64,000 bases of DNA from Bartonella sp. A05 (GCF_026930145.1 NZ_JANHOJ010000001.1:372001-436000), one strand, 5' to 3'; shown: positions 38,858 to 49,669, numbered from the stretch's first letter. A program made the numbers and translations. The notes: generated by a model from the letters alone, not told the origin.

Positions 38858-39846
38858 TGTTTCGTTAAAAAAATTAGCCAAAGAAAACAGTCTCTTATAA
38901 AAGAAGATAAAGGAGCCTGTTTTTATAAACAGTGTATGATAAAATTGGCACTGTGTGAATAAAATTTGGAGAGATTAGATTTATTTCATCCTCTTTAAGA
39001 GATATAATGTGCTTTCTTCAAGGTTGATTATTCTCTTGTTCGTGAAGGTGTAAGATCAAACTCAAGGGAGGATTCCCTTTTGGAATACTGCGGCTGGCTT
39101 ATTGCTCCGGCCTTATTATACGGATGTTTGTAGTGATTGAAGAGTGTTCACATTCTAGTCAATCGTTTTGATCAATTGTTTTTCATAAAGACAGCTATGG
39201 CTAAGTTCATATATTTTTGTTCAGTGGAAAAATTAAAGATATTCAGCTGATTGTCTTCTTGAGCAGAATAAAAAAGTTTCTTTAACAATTTTAGCAATGA
39301 TAGTTTCAGGTTTAGGTTTTGTAGAAAAAATTCAGGTAGAAAGTTCTGTAAAATTTATATCAAAGTGGAATCCGATCGGCGTGTGTTTGAGTGTTCTATA
39401 TATCATTGCTACGGATGATGCGCGTTGGTAACTGAAGAAGCTAGTTGTGCTTCCGTGTCGATCGTGATTTGAAAGCTATTAATAAAGCTTAATAATGCGT
39501 ATCTTGATTTTTCCACAATGTTTGCAGCTGTAGTCATTTCATGGAGATATTTGGGAGTGGGATTGAGAAGATCGAAAAAAAAATGCGTTTGTACTTCAGA
39601 AAAGATGTTAGACCTTTGACGTCCAGATAAAATTGTACTAAACAAGGAAAGTCTCGTAGCTTATATGTCTGTGGGACAATCGGTTTTTTTTATGCGCGAC
39701 CTTTAATCCGTCATTTTAAACAACCGACCTGTAATATGAGCATCTTTGAATGCTAAACAAGTGAAAGCGGGTAATGCACTCGATCGTTGTATGCGGGTTT
39801 TCTCGCTCATGATGCAGTTTGCAGTAAAGCCAGGTCAGGATATTTT
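38858..39846. other. Gene-poor interval between rplS and sdhC
   Basis: About 1 kb with stops in all frames. The longest minus-strand frame (39409-39645, 78 codons) has no recognisable motif and no ribosome site, so I do not call it a gene. Decayed coding sequence is likely. The promoter of the sdh operon must lie near the end. Confidence 0.5.
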
Positions 39847-40248
39847 ATGATAGAGACAACTAGGACAAAAGATCGCCCTCGTTCTCCTCATTTGAGCATT
39901 TATCGTTGGTCGAGCACTATGGCAGTATCAATTGCTCACCGTATTACCGGAATAGCCCTTTATTTTGGGATGGTGTTCCTTGCTATTTGGTTGATTGCGA
40001 TTGCTTGCGGGGAGGAGGCGTTTAGAACCGTTAATAGGATTTATGGATCTTTCCCTGGGCTTTGTCTTTTATTTCTTTATACGCTTGCTGGGGTTCATCA
40101 CATGGTCGGGAGTATTCGTCATCTTGTTTGGGACATGAATCCTTGTCTTTTAGCCAAAGAAAAAGCAACGTTAACTGCTTGGACAACAGTTTTTATTTCC
40201 CCCATTCTTACGATTGCAATTTGGGTTATTGGATATATCGTTATCTAG
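39847..40248 (+). CDS. sdhC: Succinate dehydrogenase cytochrome b556 subunit
   Basis: Membrane anchor of complex II, 133 residues. The family signature RPRSPHLSIYRWSSTMAVSI is near residues 9-28 with SIAHRITGIALYFG following. Three membrane helices are visible, and the heme-ligand His is in the second one, LAGVHHMVGSIRHL. ATG 39847 lies directly at the known family N-terminus; upstream in-frame codons are not coding-like. It starts the sdhCDAB operon, and sdhD begins 18 bases later. Confidence 0.95.
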   Translation: MIETTRTKDRPRSPHLSIYRWSSTMAVSIAHRITGIALYFGMVFLAIWLIAIACGEEAFRTVNRIYGSFPGLCLLFLYTLAGVHHMVGSIRHLVWDMNPCLLAKEKATLTAWTTVFISPILTIAIWVIGYIVI

Positions 40249-40266
40249 CCAAGGGTGGAGAGACGT

Positions 40267-40653
40267 ATGAAAAAAGATTTTCGGACAGAACTAGGGAAAG
40301 TGCGCGGTCTTGGGAGCGCACGTGAAGGCACAGAGCATTTTTGGTTAGAGCGTTTAATGAGTTTTGTCATGGTGCCGTTTTTTCTATTTTTTATGATTCT
40401 TTTTCTGTCGCTTATTGGGAAGGACTATAGTGTTGTTCATACGCGTCTTTCCCATCCCGCTGTCACTGTTTTAATGGGGTTGATGGTTATTTCAAGCCTT
40501 TATTATATGAAACTTGGAATGCAGGTTGTTATTGAAGATTATATTCCGCGTGAAAGTGTGCGGATATTATTTCTGGTATTGAATATCCTATTTTGTTTTG
40601 TTCTGGGGGGTGTGATGATTTTTGCCCTTTTAAAAATTTCATTAGGGGTTTAA
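40267..40653 (+). CDS. sdhD: Succinate dehydrogenase membrane anchor subunit
   Basis: Second membrane anchor of complex II, 128 residues with three hydrophobic helices. The start [21 protein letters not shown] and the motif [13 protein letters not shown] are typical of alphaproteobacterial SdhD. It helps hold heme b and the ubiquinone site. ATG 40267 follows GGTGGAGAG. The stop lies 5 bases before the SdhA start, indicating tight coupling. Confidence 0.94.
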   Translation: MKKDFRTELGKVRGLGSAREGTEHFWLERLMSFVMVPFFLFFMILFLSLIGKDYSVVHTRLSHPAVTVLMGLMVISSLYYMKLGMQVVIEDYIPRESVRILFLVLNILFCFVLGGVMIFALLKISLGV

Positions 40654-40658
40654 ACAGT

Positions 40659-42503
40659 ATGATGGGCACAGTATCATCTTCGGGTGTTAAAGTGGGTAGC
40701 GCTCCGTATCTCTACGTGGATCATAAATTTGACGTTGTTGTTGTTGGTGCAGGCGGTGCTGGTTTGCGTGCAACTCTTGGTATGGCTGAACAAGGGCTAA
40801 AAACAGCCTGTATTACGAAGGTTTTTCCGACACGGTCGCATACGGTTGCGGCGCAAGGTGGTATTGCTGCATCGCTTTCGAATATGGGGCCTGATAATTG
40901 GCAGTGGCACCTGTACGATACGGTAAAAGGGTCTGATTGGCTTGGTGATACCGATGCAATGGAATATTTGGTCCGTAATGCGCCTGCTGCTGTTTATGAA
41001 CTAGAACATTATGGAGTTCCTTTTTCACGTACGCAAGAAGGCAAGATTTATCAGCGTCCTTTTGGGGGGCATACAACAGAGTTTGGAGAAGGACCACCGG
41101 TTCAACGTACTTGTGCGGCAGCTGATCGCACGGGGCATGCGATTTTGCATACACTTTATGGGCAGAGCTTAAAGCATAATGCGCAGTTTTTTATTGAATA
41201 TTTTGCGCTCGATTTAATCATGACTGATGGTGTGTGTACAGGTGTTGTGGCTTGGAATCTTGATGATGGTACAATTCATCGTTTTTCTGCCAAGATGGTT
41301 GTTCTCGCAACAGGTGGTTATGGACGTGCTTATTTTTCAGCTACATCAGCGCATACTTGTACAGGTGATGGGGGCGGGATGATCGCACGCGCTGGGTTGC
41401 CGCTTCAGGATATGGAATTTGTGCAATTTCATCCCACAGGCATTTATGGTTCTGGCTGCTTAATCACAGAAGGAGCGCGTGGTGAAGGTGGCTATTTGAT
41501 TAATTCTGAGGGTGAACGTTTTATGGAGCGTTATGCACCCTCTTTTAAAGATTTGGCCTCACGTGATTTGGTTTCGCGTTGTATAACGCTTGAAATTCGT
41601 GAAGGGCGTGGCGTAGGTCCGAAGAAAGATCATATCTATTTGGTTCTTAATCATATTGACCCTGCTATATTGCATGAGCGTTTACCGGGGATTTCGGAAT
41701 CAGCACGGATTTTTGCGGGGGTAGATTTGACAAAAGACCCTATCCCTATTCTTCCAACCGTTCATTATAATATGGGCGGAATTCCCACCAATTACTATGG
41801 AGAAGTTTTGAATCCAACGGCGGATTCTCCTGATCGTGTTCAACCAGGTTTGATGGCTGTAGGTGAGGCAGGGTGTGCGTCTGTTCATGGCGCCAATCGC
41901 TTGGGTTCGAATTCCTTAATTGACCTTGTGGTGTTTGGGCGTGCAGCTGCAATTCGTGCAGGTGAGGTCATTAACCGTGATACAGAGATCCCGCCCATTA
42001 ATAAAGCGGCTGTTGATGAGATTATGACACGTTTTGATCGCTTGCGTTTTGCTCAGGGATCTATACCAACAGCTGTGTTGCGTGAAAAAATGCAACGCGC
42101 TATGCAAGAGGATGCTGCGGTATTCCGTACAGCAGATTCTTTAAAGCAGGGATGTCAGCGGGTCAGTAAAATCTGGAATGAACTTTCTGATCTCAAAGTG
42201 ACAGATCGCTCACTGGTATGGAATTCTGATTTGGTCGAAACATTAGAGCTTGAAAATCTGATGGCAAATGCCATTACGACTGTTTATTCTGCAGAAGCGC
42301 GTTTAGAAAGCCGTGGGGCACATGCTCGTGAAGATTATCCAGAGCGTGACGATAAAAATTGGCGTCAACATACGCTTTCACATTTGTCAAAAAATGGGAA
42401 GGTGACATTATCGTATCGTCCTGTTCATGTGGATCCATTAACATCTGAAGCGGACGGTGGTATTGACTTGAAGCGTATTGTGCCTAAAAAACGTGTTTAT
42501 TGA
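40659..42503 (+). CDS. sdhA: Succinate dehydrogenase flavoprotein subunit
   Basis: Catalytic subunit that oxidises succinate to fumarate with covalently bound FAD. The dinucleotide motif [15 protein letters not shown] is near residues 29-43. The FAD-linking His is in [11 protein letters not shown]. The substrate region [11 protein letters not shown] and the late [19 protein letters not shown] are intact. Length (about 614) is normal. ATG 40659 or 40662 follows an AGGGG site; upstream in-frame sequence belongs to sdhD in another frame. Confidence 0.98.
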   Translation: MMGTVSSSGVKVGSAPYLYVDHKFDVVVVGAGGAGLRATLGMAEQGLKTACITKVFPTRSHTVAAQGGIAASLSNMGPDNWQWHLYDTVKGSDWLGDTDAMEYLVRNAPAAVYELEHYGVPFSRTQEGKIYQRPFGGHTTEFGEGPPVQRTCAAADRTGHAILHTLYGQSLKHNAQFFIEYFALDLIMTDGVCTGVVAWNLDDGTIHRFSAKMVVLATGGYGRAYFSATSAHTCTGDGGGMIARAGLPLQDMEFVQFHPTGIYGSGCLITEGARGEGGYLINSEGERFMERYAPSFKDLASRDLVSRCITLEIREGRGVGPKKDHIYLVLNHIDPAILHERLPGISESARIFAGVDLTKDPIPILPTVHYNMGGIPTNYYGEVLNPTADSPDRVQPGLMAVGEAGCASVHGANRLGSNSLIDLVVFGRAAAIRAGEVINRDTEIPPINKAAVDEIMTRFDRLRFAQGSIPTAVLREKMQRAMQEDAAVFRTADSLKQGCQRVSKIWNELSDLKVTDRSLVWNSDLVETLELENLMANAITTVYSAEARLESRGAHAREDYPERDDKNWRQHTLSHLSKNGKVTLSYRPVHVDPLTSEADGGIDLKRIVPKKRVY

Positions 42504-42517
42504 GGGGAAAATGAGCT

Positions 42518-43297
42518 ATGGTACAAATTAGGCTGCCCAAAAATTCTCGGGTTAAATCCGGAAAAGTTTGGCCTAAACCTGAAGATGCTAAACAGCTGAC
42601 GGAATTCCATATTTACCGTTGGTCACCGGATGATGAAGAAAATCCCCATCTTGATACCTATTATGTGGATCGTTCAGCTTGCGGTCCGATGATTCTTGAT
42701 GGTCTTTTGTTTATTAAGAACCATATTGATCCAACTTTAACATTTCGCCGTTCGTGCCGTGAAGGTATCTGCGGTTCGTGTGCGATGAATATTGATGGAA
42801 CAAATACGCTCGCTTGTACCAAAGGTATGGATGATGTGGCTCATCCGATCAAGGTATATCCGCTTCCTTCTATGCCGATTGTTAAAGATTTAGTTCCTGA
42901 TTTGAAGCGCTTTTACGCGCAGCATCGCGTCATTGAACCTTGGTTGCAAACTGTTTCGCCTGAGCCCGCGAAAGAATGGTTACAGAGCTACACAGACCGT
43001 AAAAAAATTGATGGTCTGTATGAGTGTATCCTTTGTGCTTGTTGTCAGACATCATGTCCAAGTTATTGGTGGAATGGCGATCGTTATTTGGGGCCCGCTA
43101 TTTTGCTTCAGGCTTATCGCTGGATTGCCGACTCCCGTGATGAAATGAGCGGGGAACGTCTTGATAATCTGGAAGATCCTTTTCGGCTTTATCGATGCCA
43201 TACAATTATGAATTGCGCGCAAACTTGTCCAAAGGGATTAAATCCAGCTAAGGCAATTGCTGAGATTAAAAAGCTTATGGTTGAACGCTGTCTGTGA
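42518..43297 (+). CDS. sdhB: Succinate dehydrogenase iron-sulfur subunit
   Basis: Electron-transfer subunit of complex II, 259 residues. The N-terminal ferredoxin domain has the [2Fe-2S] cysteines in [12 protein letters not shown] and a further Cys in LACTKGMD. The C-terminal domain has the [4Fe-4S] and [3Fe-4S] ligands in [15 protein letters not shown] and [12 protein letters not shown]. It starts 14 bases after sdhA with a GAGGGGAAAAT site and ends the operon. After it the sequence becomes non-coding for about 1.5 kb up to the Trw genes. Confidence 0.98.
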   Translation: MVQIRLPKNSRVKSGKVWPKPEDAKQLTEFHIYRWSPDDEENPHLDTYYVDRSACGPMILDGLLFIKNHIDPTLTFRRSCREGICGSCAMNIDGTNTLACTKGMDDVAHPIKVYPLPSMPIVKDLVPDLKRFYAQHRVIEPWLQTVSPEPAKEWLQSYTDRKKIDGLYECILCACCQTSCPSYWWNGDRYLGPAILLQAYRWIADSRDEMSGERLDNLEDPFRLYRCHTIMNCAQTCPKGLNPAKAIAEIKKLMVERCL

Positions 43298-44762
43298 AAG
43301 AGAGACGGTTAAACGGGAGCAAATCAGGATTATAGCGAATATATGCATGTTTTATATTGCGTGCGCGTGTACGTTACAATATCAGATGAGATGTATCCGT
43401 ATAATTTTGTAATTTTCCGTTTTCTTTTTAGGGTGTTGCCTAGGGAAGGACGTTATAAAATTTGTTACATTCTTAAGTATGGCTTAGGAAGCAAAAATAA
43501 CTTTAACTACATTTAAAAACGAGATGTATATTTCGGTCAGATAGATGATTTCACTAAAAAATATATTTTGAATTTAAATCTGCTGAAGAATACTCCAGAA
43601 TAGGAATTCTGCTTAATTCTAATAGAATATTATAGGCTTTAAATTTTACTTTTCCTCATATGAAAATGGGATTTTTCAGATTAAAGCGTCAATATTTTTA
43701 TTGCATTTCTGTTTCATTGAAGCAGATTATCATTCTTTGTATATTCGCTCAATAAATCCATTTAAACGGTAGCCACAATGCTTGGTGATCCTATCCTATT
43801 TTTCACTCTATAAAAGATAAAATTTTACAGAAATTATGCGCGATATAAAAAGGTTAGTTTTTATTGGTTCTTATACAAGGCACTATAGGATGACTAAGAA
43901 ACACGCTATTTTGGTTATTGCGTTCATTAATTTGCAACCTTTCGTTATGAGCTATAGTTTAGATGCAGCTATCTGATAAAGGACTCTTACATGGAAAATC
44001 AGCTACAATAATCGAAAAGTGATTGCCCATCTTTGCAAAGTCATCTCAAGAAAAAAGTGACAAAGTGGGCTGTATTGTATTAAAAGTGACAAGACAAGAT
44101 CCAAGGAATGCGGAAGAGATTTTGTTTGCTCACACTTGATATATTGGATTAGGAAAAGAAGTTTTTAGAAGCAATTTTAGAAGTTCGTGCGCTAAAATGC
44201 AATGAATAAGATGGTCGATATGCGTTGCTGTTTATGCTCTAATGAGAGTGGATTTTGCCAAATCATAGTGTGTATCATGTGCAATTATGTGTAGCTCATA
44301 CAGTGTAAATTATGGCAAGGATAAAGACTGCTAACTTGTTACCAACGATGGTATGAGGGTTCTTTACGTCTCAAATCACAAGGTAATGGATGAGAAAAAA
44401 GGACACGAAATTGCTGATCGATATGTCATTAGCATAGTGTAGCAATGTGATGATGTTTTCAGGAGCTTACTTTGGCAGTTTTTCGTCGATATTTATACCA
44501 AAAGCATGGTGTAATGGTTGGATGTTTATTCTGTAACAATGTCTTCTGTTTTACATGGAGCTGGGCTGATTTTGTTGTGAGATTTTGCAGGTTACTTCCT
44601 TATTCATGTTATGCACTGCGAAAATGCCAAAAGCTTGCAAAAGAAACCAAATAGGGTAGGGGAGACAGAAATCAAAAAGTTTAATAAAGAATACAAAAAT
44701 ACCCAACGATTTATTACAAGCTTTTGTTGATTTTTACAGTCTTACTGAAAGAAGAAACCTGC
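43298..44762. other. Decayed interval between sdhB and trwD
   Basis: About 1.46 kb without an acceptable gene. Short coding-like traces occur, such as the frame at about 44023-44130 with KVGCIVLKVTRQDPRNAEEI-type sequence ending in a stop. A 60-codon frame at 44472-44654 has no recognisable domain. This looks like degraded genes at the Trw insertion border. Confidence 0.5.
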
Positions 44763-45824
44763 TTAAACCATTTTTGATTTAGAAAAAATCGGATCATAAA
44801 AAACTTCAACGAGTTTCCTATCTTTTAAAAACAAAACAACATCAAGTGTCGTGTAGAGCACTTGCTTTATCATTTGTATGTCAAGTTGACGACCGATTTC
44901 TGATTGCTTGATAAGTGCGGCACATCGTTCAAATGTTTGCAAAGCACTGTTTGCGTGTACCGTCGTAATAGAACCAGGATGCCCAGTATTGAGCGAATTG
45001 AGATATTCCCATGCTTCATCGCTACGCAGCTCGGCGAGAAAGATACGATCAGGCGATTGACGCATACACGCATTTAAACATTCATCAGCTGAGATACGAC
45101 CTTCACTGTTACCGTAAATCATATGCACACGATTAGGATGATTTGGTAAAAAAAGCTCATGAACGTCTTCAATGGTGATAATACGCTCTTCCACGGGCAC
45201 ATTTTCAATCAGAGATCGGGCAAAAGTCGTTTTCCCCGATCCGGTCTTGCCTGCAATGATAATATTGCGTTTATAAAATACGCATTTCTTCAAGAATTCG
45301 CGTATTTGTTCATTGCGCTTGAGTTGTAATAGCTCGATTTCAAATGGTTCCAATCGTGCGAAATTTTGCACAGATAACAGATTATTTGCTTCGGTTTCCG
45401 TAGGTTTATTAAAGCTTACATCGGTAAATACACTAAATGCACCCTCACCGTCGAGTTCTTCCAACGTTTTGGCCGTTAGTGTATGTTTACGGATCATAAA
45501 TGACAGTGTGCCATCGACAACGGTTGGTGCTTGTACAATTGTACCACGTTGTCCTCCTGGTAATATCACGTAATTAATGCTTTTTGGAGACATACCATTA
45601 TAAACAATAATAGCAGTGATAAGCGTTTGTAAAAAAGAGGCTGTCAGTTCAGGAACATCATATGCTTTCCATCCCTCAAAAGTTTTCGTCCATAATTCAC
45701 AGGGGCGACAGATAGACAATTCAGTCACTTCCGGAATTTCTAAAAAGCGATCAAGTGGTCGCAGAAGTTGCGCAATCGCTTGATCTTTTTGTATTGGGTT
45801 AATGTGTAGAGAGGGCATAGACAT
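44763..45824 (-). CDS. trwD: Trw type IV secretion ATPase TrwD (VirB11 family)
   Basis: Cytoplasmic hexameric traffic ATPase that switches the secretion channel between pilus assembly and transport. Walker A is AGKTGSGKTTF (around 45226-45256), and the Asp box is RIITIEDVHELFLP. Walker B-like MRQSPDRIFLAELRSDEAWE and the His box GHPGSITTVHANS follow, as in VirB11. Length is about 353 residues. ATG 45824 (MSMPSLHI) is chosen; it overlaps the end of trwE by 26 bases, implying translational coupling. It is the last gene of the Trw cluster. Confidence 0.95.
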   Translation of the reverse strand: MSMPSLHINPIQKDQAIAQLLRPLDRFLEIPEVTELSICRPCELWTKTFEGWKAYDVPELTASFLQTLITAIIVYNGMSPKSINYVILPGGQRGTIVQAPTVVDGTLSFMIRKHTLTAKTLEELDGEGAFSVFTDVSFNKPTETEANNLLSVQNFARLEPFEIELLQLKRNEQIREFLKKCVFYKRNIIIAGKTGSGKTTFARSLIENVPVEERIITIEDVHELFLPNHPNRVHMIYGNSEGRISADECLNACMRQSPDRIFLAELRSDEAWEYLNSLNTGHPGSITTVHANSALQTFERCAALIKQSEIGRQLDIQMIKQVLYTTLDVVLFLKDRKLVEVFYDPIFSKSKMV

Positions 45825-46947
45825 CACTGAAATCCAGATCACGAGCAACGAAAATATTCAACCGTTCACCTTGGTTTTTGTAAAGTGTTGGCGTAATGTT
45901 GATAGAATTTTGAAGAGTTTCCATAGCGACAGATTGAGCACCTTGCTGCATCTCCGGTAGTGGCACTAAATTATTGGTTTTCTCACTTGTTTTATCTTTC
46001 AACCAGTTTCCTGAGCCACCAATTATGCTTACCATGATAGCACCACCAAACCGTTTCCAAAAATGTTCATCAACCCAACCACCGATGCCAGATTCACCGA
46101 GAGGACCAGTTCCTGGCGAGTCAAGGTTTATAATAACACCGGAAGGTGTTTCAACACGCACCCATTGCACAAAAACACGTGTCTGTCCTTGTTGTATACC
46201 ACTTTGATAGATACCGACAACTTTGGAACCACGATCGAGTAAAACAACTCGGCCACTCGTAGAATAAACGTTTCGTGTTAAATGACATGTTGTCATACCC
46301 GGCTGTGTCGTGATAATTTTTGTTTCAAGCACACAATCTAGCTGTGTTCCCTGTGTAATAATAAGGTCACGGTTATGAAGCTGACGTGCGCGTGATGGGT
46401 TCAACCGTACAGGCTGCAATTGACCGAACAGATCATCGTTTGTTGTTCCAGTGTTGGACTCTTGATTTTCTTCAATGTGTGCGCTGCCTGTATCAGATCC
46501 ACCTAGACTTGAATTGAGCATACGCTTACGAGCTATCTCTTCGGAATCCCTTATTAATTGCGATGGGATGGTTGTTTGAATAAGCTTAGACCAGTTTGGT
46601 GGTGTATTCTGTGACGTTTGTTCTACATCCTCTATAACGCTTGGCTCCTCTTGGATTATCCGAGGCGTATAACTGGGTATAACTTGTTGTACCGTCTGTT
46701 GATGTTCTTTTTCCTCATCATCTTCTACGGTGGTATTACGTATTTTCCATGCCTTCCAAGTTAATCCAGCCGACACTACAATCACAGCAATGAGCATTAT
46801 CAGCAACAATATACGTGCACCAGGAATTACTGGACGGCTTTCCGAATCGAGTTTGGAATTTCCATAATCGCCTACAATATGTTGCGGCTCAACATGATCC
46901 AGTTCTAGGCCTGTGTTGATTTCATCTCCTTTCTTGTCGCCGAACAT
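45799..46947 (-). CDS. trwE: Trw channel protein TrwE (VirB10 family)
   Basis: VirB10-type protein spanning from inner to outer membrane and part of the core complex. A 45-residue cytoplasmic N-terminus is followed by one membrane helix near residues 46-68, then a Pro/Gln/Ser-rich periplasmic linker. The conserved beta-barrel domain starts near 175, with LIITQGTQLDCVLET, the TCHLTRNVYSTSGRVVLLDRGS block and the antenna helices near the C-terminus. Length is 382. Its start codon overlaps the trwF stop by one base. Confidence 0.95.
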   Translation of the reverse strand: MFGDKKGDEINTGLELDHVEPQHIVGDYGNSKLDSESRPVIPGARILLLIMLIAVIVVSAGLTWKAWKIRNTTVEDDEEKEHQQTVQQVIPSYTPRIIQEEPSVIEDVEQTSQNTPPNWSKLIQTTIPSQLIRDSEEIARKRMLNSSLGGSDTGSAHIEENQESNTGTTNDDLFGQLQPVRLNPSRARQLHNRDLIITQGTQLDCVLETKIITTQPGMTTCHLTRNVYSTSGRVVLLDRGSKVVGIYQSGIQQGQTRVFVQWVRVETPSGVIINLDSPGTGPLGESGIGGWVDEHFWKRFGGAIMVSIIGGSGNWLKDKTSEKTNNLVPLPEMQQGAQSVAMETLQNSINITPTLYKNQGERLNIFVARDLDFSDVYALSTH

Positions 46948-47744
46948 TATTTGTCTCCTTTATTGATGCGATGAACTACCGTGGATATCGTACCCGTCGT
47001 GTTTGGCACACCATGTGGGTCATAGGCTTCATTGAAGATAGCCAAAGCGCGGTCACCAAGTCGTATGATCCATCTTGGATTAACTTTATGAACAGCAATA
47101 ATATTATTGGAATCACCCACGACCGTACGCGGTATTAAGCTTTCGTTTCCTTTAGCGTCCACCACATAAATTGATGGCATGTCCATGTTGGCGGAAAACT
47201 TGAAATAGGTGATTTGTCCGTTGTCCCAAACATTCATCGGAGCAACATCTTGGTCACCGCTCATGGTGTAGCTAAGATTATACGCTTTTACTCCTTGATA
47301 AAAACCACGCTCGATGGAAAGGCGTTGGCTATGTTCGCGTGCTTTTTTATCTTCTACATTGGGATAATTGAAAGCTAATTCATAGATGGCTCCAGCACGG
47401 TCATTTCGGAATTGTAGTCGAAACTTATAGCTACGTTTATTCGTAACGACGATCATGTTGGTATTGGCAAGCTCAGCTTTGGGCTTGATAAAAATATGTC
47501 GTCCAGTATTGGCAAAAGCATAGGCATCAGAATCACCAAATGCATGGGTAATATATTGCTCTCCCTCTTCGAGCATGATGTGTGTTGCTACACCCAGAAC
47601 GGTTTCAATTTGAACCACATCAGAAGCATCATAGGTTACATAGCGAATTCTATGATCATTTTGCGAACTTTCTGGGGTCACAAGCGCCTGTACGGGCATC
47701 GCATAAAGCGGAGCCAGTAAGGTAACAAACGCTAGTTTCTTCAT
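46947..47744 (-). CDS. trwF: Trw channel protein TrwF (VirB9 family)
   Basis: Periplasmic and outer-membrane core component that binds TrwE and the lipoprotein TrwH. A signal peptide is present (MKKLAFVTLLAPLYAMPVQA) with cleavage probable after VQA. The mature protein has the VirB9 pattern, including RIRYVTYDASDVVQIET and the C-terminal VHKVNPRWIIRLGDRALAIFNEAYD block. ATG 47744 gives 265 residues; the longer frame from 47810 runs into trwG. Confidence 0.95.
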   Translation of the reverse strand: MKKLAFVTLLAPLYAMPVQALVTPESSQNDHRIRYVTYDASDVVQIETVLGVATHIMLEEGEQYITHAFGDSDAYAFANTGRHIFIKPKAELANTNMIVVTNKRSYKFRLQFRNDRAGAIYELAFNYPNVEDKKAREHSQRLSIERGFYQGVKAYNLSYTMSGDQDVAPMNVWDNGQITYFKFSANMDMPSIYVVDAKGNESLIPRTVVGDSNNIIAVHKVNPRWIIRLGDRALAIFNEAYDPHGVPNTTGTISTVVHRINKGDK

Positions 47745-47754
47745 AATTAATTCC

Positions 47755-48453
47755 TCAATTATTCGAAAGTATTTCCGGGTCAGTGCGGTAGCTCGTAACC
47801 TGAAAACCAAGGGGGTTAATCAACCGATCAGATGATTTCATCGGTGCATCAATATAGGTGTAACCAATTGTTGCGATTTGATGTTGCTGTGGCTCACTAG
47901 ATCCGTTGATATTTTGTTGCTGTGTTGTAAAACGCACAGTTGCTTGCCCACGTCCGTTTGGCTGAATTGAGCGTATTTTGACCAAAATGCGTGCTTTGTT
48001 AGAAAGCACTTGATCGCGAGCATTTTTACCATCATAGATTTTATAGAACTCCTGTTGAACGGCCGGCGCACTTAAAAGCGCTGCAGTATCATAGTTCAAC
48101 TGAATGGTATCATAATCATAGGTTTCGCGGTTAAGAACATACTGATTGAGCCAGTACATGTCTACAACTTCGCCGTAACTGGTTTCATGCTCGCGTATCA
48201 CAGAAACAACATCAACTGCACCGGTTGCGTTATCAACGCGTAATACAAGAGGAGCAGGAGCCGATTGGGAGAAGCCAACAACTCCACACATCATGCCAAG
48301 AAATCCAAAAATGCAAGCAACACCTGCTACGCGCCACGCAATTTTACGCGACTTAACAAACTCGCTAATGAGATCACGCTCTAGACCCCGACTTTCTTCA
48401 AAGTAACGGTTAATTCGTTCTGCTTTAATTGGTCTCAAGTTATTTTGTATCAT
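47755..48453 (-). CDS. trwG: Trw inner membrane protein TrwG (VirB8 family)
   Basis: Bitopic assembly factor of the inner-membrane complex. A 40-residue cytoplasmic N-terminus precedes one membrane helix near residues 42-62. The periplasmic VirB8 domain follows, with YWLNQYVLNRETYDYDTIQ near 105-123 and IGYTYIDAPMKSSDRLINPLGFQVTSY near the end (read as two blocks). Length is 232. ATG 48453 lies within the end of trwH (14-base overlap), indicating coupled translation. In Bartonella lineages, TrwG-like host contact proteins can be under selection, but only one copy is seen here. Confidence 0.93.
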   Translation of the reverse strand: MIQNNLRPIKAERINRYFEESRGLERDLISEFVKSRKIAWRVAGVACIFGFLGMMCGVVGFSQSAPAPLVLRVDNATGAVDVVSVIREHETSYGEVVDMYWLNQYVLNRETYDYDTIQLNYDTAALLSAPAVQQEFYKIYDGKNARDQVLSNKARILVKIRSIQPNGRGQATVRFTTQQQNINGSSEPQQHQIATIGYTYIDAPMKSSDRLINPLGFQVTSYRTDPEILSNN

Positions 48454-48592
48454 ATTTTCCTCGCTGAATTTCGGCAGGGATCGTCTTATTAATAGGCACT
48501 CGATCCAAAACATCTGGCTTCTTCGGCTTTGGAGCTGATGCGCAGGACGATAAAATCGTTGTCATTAAAATTGCACAAATAATAGACCTCAC
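48440..48592 (-). CDS. trwH: Trw lipoprotein TrwH (VirB7 family), GTG start
   Basis: A 50-codon lipoprotein gene too short for routine calling. Translation from GTG 48592 gives a hydrophobic signal MRSIICAILMTTILSSC with the lipobox LSSC at Cys17, then a Pro/Lys-rich ASAPKPKKPDVLDRVPINKT. Size and composition match VirB7, which anchors the outer-membrane core and pairs with TrwF. AGAGGAA lies 8 bases upstream. Its position between trwI and trwG is the canonical one. The 192 bases before it include an unconvincing 51-codon frame at 48617-48772. Confidence 0.88.
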   Translation of the reverse strand: MRSIICAILMTTILSSCASAPKPKKPDVLDRVPINKTIPAEIQRGKYDTK

Positions 48593-48784
48593 TTCACTAT
48601 TCCTCTTCCTTAACTTTTAAATCCAGCACAACCCCTTCCTTCCACTGTTATTATGATGAAAAAACACCAAACGCGCGATCGTCTTTGTTTCTTTCAAATT
48701 CACTCTTGTTTGCAAAATTATCCACTCCAATATGAGATTATCTGCTATGCAATCGACCATATCTTTGATCATTTAACCGTGCGA

Positions 48785-49669
48785 TTACTGGCGTTTTCTC
48801 CCCACTGCTTGTGTTCCCCATAGGTGCCCAAGAGTAAGACCTTTTGTTAAAGTATTCGCTAGACTCGAGAGCTTAAACAAAAACATAACAAAGAAAATAA
48901 ATAGAATAACGGCACCGCCAAGCGTATAACCTATGTTCTGCGAACCATCGAATTTGATATTATCTACGTAATTGTAGAAAATTCTTAAGATGTAAGGCAA
49001 CATAATGTGCAATAATACAATAAAAATCGTATAGCACACTGTTTGAGCAGCCCACCGCTCGAAAAATCGATATGTTGATTGCCAAAGTAAAGTAAGGATA
49101 AAAATTGGTCCAAAAGCTATAAGAAAACCAAATATGAGTTTTGTCATCACAAGAAATACACCACCAATTGCTACGAGAATGCTTGTGATAAGCAAAATGA
49201 GAATTCCGAAAAATCCGTACAATGTTCCATCAGAACTCAAAAATGCAGATTCCTCAAAGGCTAAATTTGCACGATCAAATCCCATGTTTGCTGTCATATC
49301 AAGTATTACAGACATTTTTTTATACTGGTTTTTAGGATCGTAATTAGTATTGTAATCATTAATGTACGCACTGGCCAGTGCTGATTCAGGCAATGTTTCA
49401 ACTACGTTTCGAATATTGTTTTGATAAAGTCCTCCTGCCATAGCAATTGAAGTAATGATACCTATGCGCAAACTACGACTTATAAAATAAGAAAATGGCA
49501 TATCTATTACACCACGCAAAATAAGCCATCCATAAACAATGAAAGAAATAGTCAAGCTGGACAAGACTAAGGGCTCAATCGCGGCAAACACTTGTGACGA
49601 GCTATGATTATATTTTGTCAATACTGAATCTAATATACGTAAAAGATCTGTAAACAGTGTAAAGGTCAT
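48785..49669 (-). CDS. trwI: Trw inner membrane channel protein TrwI (VirB6 family)
   Basis: Polytopic VirB6-type protein of 294 residues with at least five hydrophobic helices. The cluster around residues 145-260 contains the conserved Trp of RFFERWAAQTVCYTIF near 205-220, a VirB6 hallmark. It forms part of the inner-membrane translocation platform. A hydrophilic periplasmic loop covers about residues 85-140. The C-terminus is basic (VGRKRQ). Only one copy is present, whereas several Bartonella species carry amplified trwJ-I-H sets. Confidence 0.93.
   Translation of the reverse strand: MTFTLFTDLLRILDSVLTKYNHSSSQVFAAIEPLVLSSLTISFIVYGWLILRGVIDMPFSYFISRSLRIGIITSIAMAGGLYQNNIRNVVETLPESALASAYINDYNTNYDPKNQYKKMSVILDMTANMGFDRANLAFEESAFLSSDGTLYGFFGILILLITSILVAIGGVFLVMTKLIFGFLIAFGPIFILTLLWQSTYRFFERWAAQTVCYTIFIVLLHIMLPYILRIFYNYVDNIKFDGSQNIGYTLGGAVILFIFFVMFLFKLSSLANTLTKGLTLGHLWGTQAVGRKRQ

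Noticed and set aside
39409-39645. 78-codon minus-strand frame in the rplS-sdhC interval
   Set aside because: No ribosome site, no recognisable motif, and surrounding sequence is decayed; a chance frame is as likely.
44472-44654. 60-codon plus-strand frame near trwD
   Set aside because: Starts without a ribosome site and has no recognised similarity; treated as part of the decayed interval.
48617-48772. 51-codon minus-strand frame between trwI and trwH
   Set aside because: No signal peptide or family pattern and a weak start; the place has no expected gene in IncW-like order.
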